This document shows positions 1 to 11,900 of a stretch of DNA of 64,000 nucleotides, in pieces. Under the pieces are notes generated by a model, which was not told the DNA's origin, searched no databases, and was given only the letters and a program-made list of their open reading frames with translations. The stretch's first letter is position 1, and each line of letters opens with the position of its first letter. The DNA is taken from the NCBI GenBank assembly GCA_016584305.1, contig JACEEZ010011976.1, positions 1 through 64,000 on the forward strand, read 5' to 3'. Origin of the DNA: Chionoecetes opilio. Its lineage: Eukaryota > Arthropoda > Malacostraca > Decapoda > Majidae. The position numbers and the translations under genes are program-made.

Positions 1-869
1 GACAAATTTCGATAAATATTGTCTAGAAATCAATTGTACCCACCCTTGCACAAATTCTTATTAAATGTGTCCTAGAACAATTGTTTTTTTTACTTTTTTA
101 TAATTAAAATTTAGTTTTAATTATTAAGAACTCAGGCTTTAAGGCCAAAATTATTCCTTTTATATTTTTCCCAATTTTTTTCCACTTATCTCTAATTTCC
201 ATTATAGATCAGTAATCCGAACAGATACAACCACGGAGTACTCAATAACATTTTATGCACTCTTAATAAGCTTCAATTTGAGTCCAAAACGAGGTCTCTA
301 CGACGTCTGGTTCTCATTCTGCAATTTGTAATTGCCAATTTTATTGCCAAATTGCCAAATTGCCAAATTGCAAATTGCGCGAAAACTTACCGCTAACGAG
401 TGACCCAACTACGATTTTCGGATTCAGCGGCACAAAATGCTTAGGATAAGACCCTCAAAATACTTCCTTCACCTAAGGTGAAGCGAAAGCCTTTTTTCCG
501 CCCTAAGTGACCCGACTATATGTACTTACTGTTCACATTAACCGGGGCAGTGCCCCCTCGCGTCGGAGATACGGGGAGCTTGCCTCCCAGGCTGGTAAAC
601 GCCCCGGCATTGCCGGGGGGGCGACTTTCCCTGTCCCCCCCGAGGTCCCTGGCTTGCTACAGTTTCCCCGGGGGCATCCTTAATCGCCCGCCCTGTCATG
701 CACTGTATAATTAATACATCACCATCTGCTGCGTAGCCTCCTGGTGGACCTGTGGTACTCAAGGGGTCCTAATGCCCCGTTGTGTGTGCCTCGTAATGCC
801 CCGGGGTCCCAGGAGGAACCCAGGGGAAGCCACAGGGGCAGGTATCTAGCAGGGCGTCGTAGCAGCGTA
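1..869. other. Intergenic, no gene seen
   Basis: The first ~500 bases are AT-rich, with a short run of iterated 'ttgccaaa' motifs near 335-375. From about 540 the composition switches sharply to GC-rich, leading into the tandem array that follows. Open frames in the GC-rich part are low-complexity (Pro/Arg/Gly) on both strands and look like composition artefacts. I see no splice-supported gene. Confidence 0.6.
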
Positions 870-1410
870 GAGTTTCACCTCCGCCCCTAGCTCCGCCGCT
901 TGTCTCGCGCAATGCCCCGTGATCCCCGGGGGCCCAGGAGAGAAGCCACAGGGGCAGGTAGTGTTGCAGGACGTCGTGGCACCGTAGAGTTGCACGTACC
1001 CGCCCCCTGGGGCAAAGCGGGGCGCTCCTTGATCGCCCCGCCGCGGCCTTGAGAGCCCTGGGGACCCAGAAGAAAAGCCACAGGGGCGGGTTGTGTTGCA
1101 GGGACGTCGTGGCACCGTATAGTTGCACTTACCCGCCCCCTGGGGCAAAGCGGGGCGCTCCTTGGTCGCCCCGCCGCGGCCCCGAGATCCCTGGGGGCCC
1201 AGGAGAAAAGCCACAGGGGCGGGTGTGTTGCAGGGACGTCGTGACACCGTAGAGTTGCACCCCCCGCCCCGTGGGGCAATGCGGGGCGATCCTCCGTCGC
1301 CCCGCTGCGGCCCCGGGATCTCAGAGGGCCCAGGCGGAAAAACCACAGGGGCAGGTGCTCTGGCAGGACGTCGGGGCACTGTAGAGTTGAGTTGCACCTG
1401 CCCCGGGGCA
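870..1410. repeat. GC-rich minisatellite, unit ~131 bp
   Basis: About four to five imperfect units. The anchor 'ggcaaagcggggcg' recurs near 1011, 1143, 1274 (with a substitution) and about 1404. Each unit also holds 'gccacaggggc' and 'gacgtcgtggcac'. Long overlapping frames on both strands arise because the unit is GC-rich and few stops occur. They are not taken as genes. Confidence 0.85.
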
Positions 1411-2249
1411 AAGCGGAGCAGCGGACGTTGGGGCGTCGTTTAAGGGCGTGGCGTGTGTTGGCGGGCGCGCAGAGTGGGTCTCAGCTACCTACCCGAGCGC
1501 GTGCGCCGCCCGGAGAGACCTTGAAGGAATACACCTTATACGTATACTCGCGCGCCGCCGTCGGTATAACTCGTTCACTGCACTAAGACAATACACTAGT
1601 CTCGTAGTCACGTAAGAGATCACCGCGACGCAATAATGCGTGTGCACGCACTCAAGGCTAGAAAGATTCTCGTCTCTGTCCTCTGTTCAGGGAGGCAGGC
1701 GAGGCGTGTGGTGGGAGGTACAGGGTAAAGGTTATATCAGTCTGACAGTTATGAAGTGAAGGGTGTAAGGTGACGGCATGAGTTGATCCCCGGCCCTGGC
1801 AATTCTGCTGGGTCAGCACTCTTTACCCCTCGCTGGTTGATAAGGAACTGTGGTGTAGGCGAAAACATTGTCGCCTCTCTCTCTACCACTACCGTTATCA
1901 GAGCTTCTCTCTCTCCCCTTATTCTCTTCCCCTATTCCCTTATTTATTCTCCTCTCCTTTCCTATTCCTCGTTCCTATGTCCTTCGGGCCCTCACAATAT
2001 CCAAGGAATTTCGCCCAGTACGATTTTCTTAAAAAATGCACTGGTTGTGTCCGTGATATATCTATCATAGAAGCGGCTATAACGAAGTCATACCTTTAAG
2101 TCCACCTTACAAGGTTTTCTGTGATAGACACATTCTAGGTTAGAGCATGATTTTATAAGGGACCATATTATTGTTAATATAATTTACTGTAATTACATTA
2201 TATAGCCTTTCTTATTCTGACTATAAGAATTTTTCCTACATACAGTCAA
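1411..2249. other. Intergenic, no feature recognised
   Basis: Mixed-composition sequence with a pyrimidine-rich stretch near 1880-1985. I see no coding signal, RNA gene or recognisable transposon. Confidence 0.5.
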
Positions 2250-2413
<164 letters not shown>

Positions 2414-2645
2414 CTTCATAAGAAGTTATTTCAATCGTCATTTGAAGTCATTTTAAGAATTAAAATAAAACGTAATTTCAAAGTAATTAATCCGCCACTG
2501 GCCGACGCCATAGGAAACTTTATTTTAGGGGGGTCTATGCTGTACGGTAGGGGTTAAGAATTGTAAAAAAAAGAAATGGCCGACGCTATAGGAAACTTTA
2601 TTTTAGGGGGGTCGATGCTGTAGAGGTTAATAATTGTCTGAGAAT

Positions 2646-3703
2646 CAATCAATCAATCATTGGGGGCATACGCCGGGGGGCGCGTTGCCTCGCCCACCCT
2701 ACGACGCCACTCCCGGGTGTCACCACGCGCGAGTTCCCATGCAGGCTCCTTTCCCATACCAAGCAGCTCTCGACAAGAAACATCAACTTGCCCCAGCCAC
2801 GAGCCTTGTGGGCGCCCCCTTGGCCTCCTCCACGCCGGATTGTCTCTTACAGATACAACCCGATGGGAAGGATCGGTTTCAGGGTAGCGTGCCACATGCC
2901 CATATAGCCGAAGTTGGCGCTGACGGACTATGCAGGTAATAGGCCTAAATTCAGTCTCACGGTGCAATCGCTGATTTGACACGTAATCATCCCAGCGATA
3001 CCCCATGATTCTCCGAAGACACTTATTACCAAAGGCATTGATTCGTCTCTTCAAGTCACTATTTAGTGTCCATGTCTCACAACCATAGAGTAAGACAGGG
3101 ATCACAAGCGACTTGAAGATCCGGATCTTTGTCCTCCTGCACAGGTACCGACAACGCTAAATACTCCCGCTGAGCGAGTCCATAACACCGTGGGCTATGC
3201 CAATCCGCCGTAAGGCTTCTTGACGTGACCCGCCGTCATTATGGACTGCGCTACCAAGGTATGTAAAACTTTCCAAGATCTCAATGTCCTTGCCACACGC
3301 ATGAACAGACTGTACTGCTTCATCTAGTAAGTCTCCAAACACCTGGACCTTGGTCTTGAGCCAGGAGACCTCAAGTCCCAAAGGCTTTGCCTCCTCGTGC
3401 AGCGCCTCGAGAGCCATCACTAGGACCTCCAGCGACTCAGCAAAGATTACTGCATCATCGGCAAAAACAAGATCAGTGATCTTGGTGTTGCCGACGGATG
3501 CTCCACAATCACTTTGATCTACAACCTTGTCCAATACCCAGTCCATACAAGCGTTGAAAAGTGATGGGGCAAGGACGCACCCTTGCCTCACTCCTGTATT
3601 CGCAGGAAAGAAGCTGGATACACCTGCCCCACACTTCACAGCACTCTCAGTCCCAGAATACAGACCAGTTATCAAACCAATAGTCCTTGCAGGACTATTG
3701 GTT
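2646..3703 (-). mobile_element. RTE-like LINE, 3' fragment (copy 1), reverse transcriptase remnant
   Basis: The - strand encodes the C-terminal half of a non-LTR reverse transcriptase, near-identical to the copies at 44982-46168 and 50406-52835. Motifs seen are the turn before motif B (VRQGCVLAPSLFN), the FADDAV catalytic box, LLYGCETW and a basic C-terminus (RRPRGRPQGSW). The frame breaks near 3150, splitting it into at least two frames. The stop falls inside the terminal (ATTG)n tail, so there is almost no 3' UTR. The 5' end stops at an inverted repeat (AAACCAATAGTCC, 5 nt, complement) near 3674-3705. Possible 7-bp flank repeat TGAGAAT (2639-2645 and 3704-3710), weak. Clade inferred from motif style and tandem tail. 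Confidence 0.85.
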
Positions 3704-3754
3704 TGAGAATGGACAAGTAAAGACAAGGTCTGAGGTCTGAGAATGGACAAGTAA

Positions 3755-3912
3755 AAAAAAACACGAAAAAGCAAATACCGAAACCGGTAATACCGGTATT
3801 TTGGCACGGTATCGGTATCGTAACTGATACCGGTGTGAGGACGTACCGGTATTATTCCCGTAAACCGGTATCGGCAATACCGGTATTTTCTTGATACCGC
3901 ACAACCCTAGTC
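3755..3912 (-). mobile_element. hAT-like terminal fragment (ATACCGGTAT repeats)
   Basis: A block of iterated 'taccggtat' palindromic words ends in 'gcacaaccctag'. Read on the - strand it begins CTAGGGTTGTGCGGTATC, which resembles the ends of non-autonomous hAT elements carrying inverted short words. Only one end is recognised, so this is a fragment. Confidence 0.4.
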
Positions 3913-4310
3913 CGGTGGTTATCAGGGCCAGGTCATCTGCATAGCCCAGGATCTTGGTGCATGCACCGAGGGGAAGCGAAACCAGGTTCTCCACCAGGAT
4001 GTTAAAGAGAAACAGGCTTAAAATGCTCCCCTGGGGCGTGCTGTTTACAAAGGTGGCGAGGTCGGACAGGGTGCCCTGAAAGGTAACTCTGGCTTGCCTC
4101 GCGCTCAAGAAGTCCTGGGTCCACCTCAACAGTCTGCCTTGAACGCCTTCTCAGCTAGAGATGCGAGGATGACCGGGCCACTTGCCATCTCAAACGCTTT
4201 CTCCAGGTCCATGAAAGTCACCACGGCTTTCCTGTCAGAGATGGTTGAGAGCATCTCTGTGATGCAGTCCGTTGTGCCTTTGTTGGCAGTGTAGGCATAT
4301 ATGGTGTGGT
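3911..4310 (-). pseudogene. Second, unrelated LINE reverse transcriptase fragment
   Basis: On the - strand the translation contains a motif-A-like stretch (VVTFMDLEKAFE), then TPQGSILSLFLFNILVE (motif B region) and YADDLALI (catalytic box). These are from a Jockey/CR1/I-type reverse transcriptase and are clearly different in sequence from the RTE-like copies. The open part runs from about 4129 to 3900; upstream of 4129 the frame is broken. It is abutted by the ~450 bp tandem array on one side and the hAT-like fragment on the other. A dead fragment. Confidence 0.65.
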
Positions 4311-4342
4311 GGTAAACTGCCTACCTGCCATTGAAGTCGTGT

Positions 4343-5722
4343 GAGGATCGGTGTGGTGGCAGTTGTTGTTGTTTGTCTATCGGGCCTCCAGCAGGGGAGG
4401 ATCACGGGCTAGCTTGAGCCCGTCAGAGAGATGCTTTGATGTCGCAGAGGTGGAGTGCGTTGATCGGTGGCAGCCTAGTGCGGCAGCGCGGCGGCGCTAG
4501 GCTGCGGGCAAAAAGACGGGAGGCGAGGGGCATGGCCACACTCGCCGTTCCCGGAAGAGAGGAGAGTGTCCGTGCTGCTGGCGTGCGGCACGAGGTCTGG
4601 CTTGTCCATCCTGACGAGGAGTGCGGGGCACTCAGCAGGATACACTCTCCGTGTGGGGGGGGGGGGGGCGCAGCAGGCTGCTACGCGTCGGGGATGAGGG
4701 GGAAGAGTGGCCATGAGGGGGCTGCCCGGCCCGCTGCCATGGGGGTTGGCTTGTTATCCCAGCCAGGAGCTCCGGTAGGCGGTGACTGCTGGCTCCAACT
4801 CTGGTGGTGGCAGTTGTTGTGTTGTTTGTCTATCGGGCCTCCAGCAGGGGAGGACCACGGGCTAGCTTGAGCCCGTCAGAGAGATGCTTTGATGTCGCAG
4901 AGGTGGAGTGCGTTGATCGGTGGCAGCCTAGTGCGGCAGCGCGGCGGCGCTAGGCTGCGGGCAAAAAGACGGAGGCGAGGGGCATGGCCACACTCGCCGT
5001 TCCCGGAAGAGAGGAGAGTGTCCGTGCTGCTGGCGTGCGGCACGAGGTCTGGCTTGTCCATCCTGACGAGGAGTGCGGGGCACTCAGCAGGATACACTCT
5101 CCGTGTGGGGGGGGGGCGCAGCAGGCTGCTACGCGTCGGGGATGAGGGGGAAGAGTGGCCATGAGGGGGCTGCCCGGCCCGCTGCCATGGGGGTTGGCTT
5201 GTTATCCCAGCCAGGAGCTCCGGTAGGCTGTGACTGCTGGCTCCAACTCTGTGTGGTGGCAGTTTTTTTTTTTTTTGTGTCTATCGGGACTCCAACAGGG
5301 GAGGACCACGGGCTAGCTTGAGCCCGTCAGAGAGATGCTTTGATGTCGCAGAGGTGGAGTGCGTTGATCGGTGGCAGCCTAGTGCGGCAGCGCGGCGGCG
5401 CTAGGCTGCGGGCAAAAAAAAAAAGACGGGAGGCGAGGGGCATGGCCACACTCGCCGTTCCCGGAAGAGAGGAAGTGTCCGTGCTGCTGGCGTGCGGCAC
5501 GAGGTCTGGCTTGTCCATCCTGACGAGGAGTGCGGGGCACTCAGCAGGATACACTCTCCGTGTGGGGGGGGGGGGGGGGCGCAGCAGGCTGCTACGCGTC
5601 GGGGATGAGGGGGAAGAGTGGCCATGAGGGGGCTGCCCGGCCCGCTGCCATGGGGGTTGGCTTGTTATCCCAGCCAGGAGCTCCGGTAGGCGGTGACTGC
5701 TGGCTCCAACTCTGTGGTGGCA
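4343..5722. repeat. Tandem repeat, three units of ~452 bp
   Basis: Three near-identical units; the anchor 'cgggcctcca' (third copy 'cgggactcca') lies at 4381, 4834 and 5285. Units differ mainly in homopolymer lengths (G runs and A runs) and in a T run in the second/third junction. ORFs of 70-145 codons repeat in each unit on both strands, but they shift with homopolymer length and end differently, so I do not call them genes. Confidence 0.92.
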
Positions 5723-5789
5723 GCTTTCGTGGCTGATATATACCCCCCGCGACGCCGGTTGCCGTGTCGTGATTAATTCCGCGTCAATT

Positions 5790-6662
5790 CGAGAGAACTG
5801 GAACCCAAAATGCCAGGGGTCGCTGGCAGTTTTAACTCACTTTTTTTTTTATAATAAGCTGGTCTACTGGAAAACAAAATATGGGCTTATTCCACTGCAC
5901 TTAAAACACAAAAGTATAATATTAAGAACGATTTTCTTCTATATGTATATTGTATAGAAGCCTGATTCTGTAAAACATTGTATATAACCAAATAACCATG
6001 TAGGTTATAGTTGAGGAGGCGAGGTAAATGCTACTCTATGATATTATATAGTCAATAACGAATGTTTAGCAGTTATCTATACCTAGGCAGTCATATTTTC
6101 CTGTTATTATTGTGTATCAATCAGGTAGAAAGCCTGGAAGTGCAATGAGTCGACGCGTGAAGTAGCAATGTTTTGATTCAATCTCCCCGCCACAATCTCT
6201 CCGCCACCACTCCCCGCCGCGGCGTGTCGCCTCCACAATTATAACCTACATTGTCGCAGCAACAAGCCGATTTCGGCATTCTTTATTCTTCGTTTTTCCA
6301 AGGCATTGCTTATTGTATTTTGACAAGCGTTTGCCAGACGCAGCAGTACTGTCTTAGAAAACAGTGTGAACATCGCCCAAATTTTTCATGCCACAATATA
6401 CATGTAAAAAATATATTAAGCTTTGCTACTCGTGGCGAGTAATTTGCATTAAATTGCTATTATAGAACGTTCCATTGTAATGCATGTCATCCATATAATT
6501 AGTAGAACAACAGAAGAACTATATTTTTTAGTATTCAGATGCGGTGCATCAATGTTTATCGCGAAATTAATTGATGAAAAATATTAGTCGCGGAGCCAAA
6601 ACACAGTAGACCAACCTTTGAGTTAAAACTGCCAGCGACCACTGGCATTTCTCGAGTTTCAG
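5790..6662. mobile_element. DNA element with ~75 bp inverted ends
   Basis: The left end holds 'gccaggggtcgctggcag' followed by 'ttttaactca' and 'ctggtctactgg'. The right end carries their complement in reverse order ('gtagacca', 'tgagttaaaactgccagcga', 'tggcatttctcgagtt'). The ~700 bp interior has no transposase frame, so it would be non-autonomous. Superfamily unknown. Confidence 0.6.
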
Positions 6663-7140
6663 ATCATTGGAATTCCCCGAACGTTGCCCGAAATGTCGTG
6701 GACATTTGGGGACATTTCGGGGACATTTCCCCGAATATTTGGCGACAGTCACAAATATTCGGGGACATTTGATCCCCGATTTGATCAAAATTGGAATTTT
6801 GTCGCCGACAAAATTCAAATTTTAACGGTCCAAAACCGTCAAAATTCGGTGATATTTCCCCGAACGCCGTGAATTGGACGCCGAATTGACGGGGACATGT
6901 CGGCGACATTTCGGCGTCAATTTTTCATTCGTGCACATTCGGCGACCGGCCACGAATTTTTCATGCAACAAGAAACTTTCGTAGCGGTCATGGACAACTG
7001 TCAAAAGTCGCAAGCTGGACCCCGACAATGTGCCGAACGACCACGAACATGCAAGAATGATGCCGAACTGGCCCCCGAACTGGATGACGTGCATATTCGT
7101 GCACATTCGGCGACCAAAATTCGGCTGTGTAATGCTGGCA
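6663..7140. repeat. Region of iterated ATTCGGGGAC / ATTCGGCGAC words
   Basis: The words 'gacatttcggggac', 'attcggcgac' and their complements recur throughout, giving local hairpins. The same vocabulary reappears at 58986-59271. Probably an element of one non-autonomous family, but I cannot fix its ends. Adjacent to poly-A at 7176-7201. Confidence 0.5.
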
Positions 7141-7317
7141 TCAGCTGCGTCGATAACTGACGAAATTCTTATAAAAAAATTATAAAAAAAAAAAAAAAAA
7201 AATATTTGAGCGTATCGTGATGCAGTCGCCGATAAAAAACGTTAACTGTTGGCGGTTGGTGTGGGCGGCGAGGTGACAACACTGGTCCGTGGCCTTTTGA
7301 GTGGACATGATAAAGGG

Positions 7318-7472
7318 GCGTGCCCCTCTCTCTCTCTCTCTTTTTTTTTTTTTTCTTTTTTTTTTTTTACCTTTATTCTTATAGGTTTTACAGTCAGGAG
7401 CTTCAGCTGGACTACTGAGAACTATCTTTGACTTTAAGAATGTGTAGATTATTCCTAGCTTAACATACATAC

Positions 7473-7562
<90 letters not shown>
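7318..7562. repeat. Pyrimidine tract and (CT)n microsatellite
   Basis: A CT/T-rich tract at 7318-7370 and an uninterrupted (CT)n run at about 7476-7562. A frame of repeated Glu-Arg on the - strand is an artefact of the repeat. Short (ATA)n/(TAG)n runs follow at 7613-7680. Confidence 0.95.
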
Positions 7563-7564
<2 letters not shown>

Positions 7565-7746
7565 AATATAACAAAATATAACCAGCAACAATATTCGACT
7601 AAAAACACTGATAATATATAATAATAATAATAATGATAATAATAGTAGTAGTGTTAAAAGTAGTAGTAGACGTTGTGGTAGTAGTAAATGTAGTAGTGAT
7701 ATGGGTCAGTCGGGAGGGGGGGGGGGGGATTGTAGCTAGTGCATTC

Positions 7747-7781
7747 CCCGAACGCAACACGACTCGTGTTGCGTTCGGGGC
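7747..7781. repeat. Perfect 17-bp inverted repeat, 1-nt loop
   Basis: CCCCGAACGCAACACGA is followed, after one base, by its exact reverse complement. It opens a block (to about 8030) rich in 'gtcgtga' and 'cgtgccgcac' words, probably part of a non-autonomous transposon. Confidence 0.85.
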
Positions 7782-8031
7782 TGACAAAAATTAGTTTTAG
7801 TTCAAATTTGAAGACTCGTATAGCTCCGTCGCCTCGCGGTCTTGTCGCGTTCTTGAGAACGTCACGACTCACGACCGGTCGTGAGGCAGTGCCGCACTGG
7901 GCAGTCGTGACGCAGTCGTGAGCAGAGCAGACTTGTCGAGGAATCGTGCCAGTCTTGAGGCGTGGGACACGAATTTGAGTCGTGGTGCGGTCGGCTCTTG
8001 AGTCGTGTATGTGTGACAGGGGCTTTAGCAA

Positions 8032-8979
8032 GACAAGTCAGCATACACAAGTTATATAACTCTTATTACTTCATTTACTATCACAGATGGAAATGCTGAT
8101 AATAATAGGTAAGAGCACTTGACTTCTCCCTGAGATATACCTCATAAAATCGATAGAAAGTCTCCTATCTGAAGTGAACAAATTAATGTCTCTACTTATC
8201 TAGTAGCTTTCCCTCCCGTGCTAATGTTTGTTAACACACGGACACATGCCATCTGATGCAATACACGAGGCAGTGCAGTTATCAGCGTACGTGTGGATTT
8301 CAGAAGTAAAGGATGGAAGAGAGTAATACGTTGCATTCAATCAACGTCAATTAGTTTTGACAGGATGCATACCACAGGGCCACCGCCTGCACTCACGTCA
8401 CTTGCGATGTAGTACATGTCAAAAGAACAACACACAAGCATCAAAGACGTGGCATACCCATCACGGGATAAGTATTGCACCATGTTGGCTGATCAGCTGA
8501 GTGAGATTGTAGGATTCCCCGAATCCCCGCTCGCGCTCGGACCTTGCCAGATTACCAACAACACTCCACCACGGCAGACCCCACGTCATTCTAAGGAAAC
8601 TCGAAGCAGAAGACTTATATCCCCGTCCTATATGTTGTTGAAGTGAAGATCATTGTGTGGCAACATGCACTAATATGCAACTTGAACTGACAAGGAATGC
8701 ACTATAGGCTACTATGTGAAGGCACAATGACCACCGGTTGACCCCTCCCAGCACGGGTATGAAGTACTGCCTCCAATGGTGACGCTTCAAAAGGGATAAG
8801 ACGAGGAATGAGGGAGGCAAAAGGACAAGTAAAGGACTTCAATATTCGGTGGGAGTTGACATTGTCCGCCAAAGAATCACGAGTCAGCTGTCAACAGTGA
8901 AGCGGCGGCCAGTGAGTGCGCCTGCCTGTCAAGGGCGGCTGGCTGCTCCGTGCTCGCCCGTTACCTCATCGTTTTCGAC
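8032..8979. other. Upstream flank of the coiled-coil gene
   Basis: No coding frame with splice support. The last 150 bp before the start codon at 8980 are GC-richer and probably hold the promoter and 5' UTR of the downstream gene, but I see no TATA box or other site I would defend. Confidence 0.4.
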
Positions 8980-11900
8980 ATGACCACCTCCACACCCAGC
9001 ATGGAGAAGGTGGAGGCAAAGCGAGAGGAGGGTGGAGGTAAGTTTGAATAATCTTAATAACCTTAGTGCCTGATACAGCAAGGATGAGTCAGGAGAGTGA
9101 GTACGTTTGTAGTGAGTGCGTCAGACACTTGTGCGTCATACTCCACCAACACAAACATCCACACACAGGCTCCTCATCTTACCCCCATCACCGTTCATAG
9201 CACTCATCTCAGAGCCCCTGGACGTGGTCATGTCATTCTCTAACCCTACTGATACTGCTCCCATTGATGTCAAAGAAGACAATAGACACGGAGAACTTTA
9301 TGATTGATAAGACATTAGCATCTCATTCCTTCCCGTGATGCAACACTAGCGTAATGATTTATTTCCTACTGCAGCCGTTCAGTTGTAGTGCCTCCGTTTG
9401 CCCAAGAGATTTTATCATTTAATACTACTGGTCGTCAATATTCTCTTACTTGGTGTCAGGAAATAATGATGTAGGATGCTGCAACAGTGGGTCAGACCAG
9501 CGGCAGGGTGTTCTTGTCACCTGTCGGGGTCTGGGGTCTGGGGCGACGCTCTGTTGCCAGAGGTGGGCAGGAATGTAGAGATTTGACGGGGATTGCAGCA
9601 TCTTTTTGTAGGGTGGAAAGATGCAGATATGAACTTGTGTTAGTCTGCATACAGTCAAAACTTTCCTAGTTTGTTTTCGTTTAAGTACTATTTTAGAAGT
9701 ACATTTTAATTTGAAGCCTGGTTTGAAATTAATTTATTGTTAGACAAAGTATCAAAATAGAAGTATATGTAGTTGCAAATTAGTAAAAAAAGAGCAGATA
9801 CCAGAAAGTACATTAACCTTTGATGTATCAAAATCCAGTGAAGGACCAATTCATGAACGCCGAAAATGTATAAGGCAGAAATCTCAATGCACGCACACAC
9901 ACAAAGTTAGATATAATAAATATATATAAAAAAATAAAAAATAATATAATAAGAGTGCAATAATTGACTCAAGAGAGGGAGCAGCCCTCAGACATAATTG
10001 TGACTTTCTGAATGTGTCACTGTCATTGCTTGTCTGACCAGTCCTTTGTTCCTTCACAGAGGTGACGGTGTCCCTGATGACACAAGCTGAATTCAGCGAC
10101 AAGATGGAGACTTATCAGGCCTTTGTGCAGGCCAAGGCAGCTGAATTGGTGAGTGGACAATTAATTACTTTGCAATAAGCTTGATAATGTAATTCCATCT
10201 TTAGGTTTATTCATCATGTTCAATTATGTTGCTTGTTCACCTATTTGTTGTTTCCTGGGCAGACTCGTCTGATAGAAACCCTGAAGATTGTGCGTGACAC
10301 CAAGGAACCGTTGGCACAGGTCAAGAACTGCCTGCAGGAGGAGATCAACTCCTGCAACACGACCATCAATGCAGTGTCTGAGGAAGCCACCCACTTGAAG
10401 CAGAAGGTGTGTTTATTTTACCTACAGTTGTAGTGTACAGGAGTTGAGCCAAGCTCATAATTATATCCTCATATCCTTATATCCACATTTAAAGTGATCC
10501 AACTGACTATTGAAATTGGGTGTAGGTGTGGGTGGATACATGTATCATTATACATGTGTTTTCTTTAGTCACTCTCACATTAACTGTAAAGGGATATCCA
10601 GGAATTGAAGACAGATATCACATGTGCATATTAAATCTCAAATTACTGTAGAGTCAAAGAGTGAAGCTATTCAAACACTATTCCACCTTGTGCCACCACT
10701 ATAAATCATCCCTCCACTCTTCCCTCCACAGCTGAGGTACCACAGTGTGAGGCAGATCCATGACAACATAGAGCGGCTGGAGTATCAGCTGCGCAACAAC
10801 AACTTTAAGCCAAGAGAGGAACAAAAAATCCTTGATGAGATCTCTATGCTGCAGAGATCCATCCGTACCCTCAGAGAGTACGAGGCCAAGCAGGTGAGGT
10901 CTTAATGCCTGCAATGTCCATCTGATGCTTTCTTAGATCTGCCACTGTAAGATTTTTAAGTGTAACAAATTTTTGCAAGATTGACAGCCAATTTACTTGT
11001 GCCAGAAAATACATATTTAAGACTGCTACTGTGCATGTTGTGTGCCTCACTCATTTGAGTTTTGTTTTAGGCCGAAAACAAGAAGTTCAGAGCTGAGCGA
11101 ACCAGACTGATAGAGGAGAGGAACGACAACTACTCAAAGGTCAGGGCGCTTTATGCCAAGGACGATGAAATCAAGAAGGAAATAGCTGCTCTCCGTGGGG
11201 ACATTTCTGCTAATAGGAAATGTAAGACGTCCAAAAAGCAAATTAGAACAGCACCATCTTGGTATGGAGTTGAAGATATTGTTGGGTAGTTTTCCCATCT
11301 CTTATGTAAGAGTGGCTTCATTTCCTTTGCCGCAAATAATCTTTGTTCTCCCTTCTGCCTGCCCAGCCATCGACCAGCTGCGGCAGTTGCGGCCTAAGTT
11401 GGAGCAGGAATGGGTGGCAGAGCAGCAGAAGTTACAGGCTGCCCGAAATAGACGCCACGAGGAAAAGAAGCGAGTGCGACAGGAACAAATACGGGAGCGG
11501 CAGGAGGAGAGGAGGAAGCTGTGGTAAGGGAGCACTGACTTGTTTCATGTTTGATATAACTGCTGCTTTAAATATGGAGTTACTTTGCCTTTATCACACA
11601 AGTGCCAAGGCAAGACATTAATGTATGTAAGATGGGAGTGCCTACATTTTGAAGGTTAGACTACATTACTATCATCATTATCAGTTAATTAAGACAGCGT
11701 CCATGGCTATAAAGGTCAGTCTTAGGCACCTGATGGGAGCATACCAGTCCATAAGTAGTTTTTCTTAAGTGGCAATTATCTTAAATCTCCAGGGAGGAAT
11801 ACGAGGCAAGCCAAGAACCTTATGAGGAGGAGAAGACCTTGTGTCGCCTCCTCATCGGTTACCTGCAGTCCAGTGGGAATGGCAGCACGCCCACCCCCAC

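Noticed and set aside
846..1411. Long GC-rich ORFs on - strand
   Set aside because: Overlapping frames through a 131-bp minisatellite, Pro/Arg-rich in every frame.
4436..5627. Repeated ORFs of 90-145 codons in the 452-bp units
   Set aside because: They change length and frame with homopolymer variation between units; no known domain.
7180..7608. Glu-Arg repeat ORF on - strand
   Set aside because: Translation of (CT)n; no other coding evidence.
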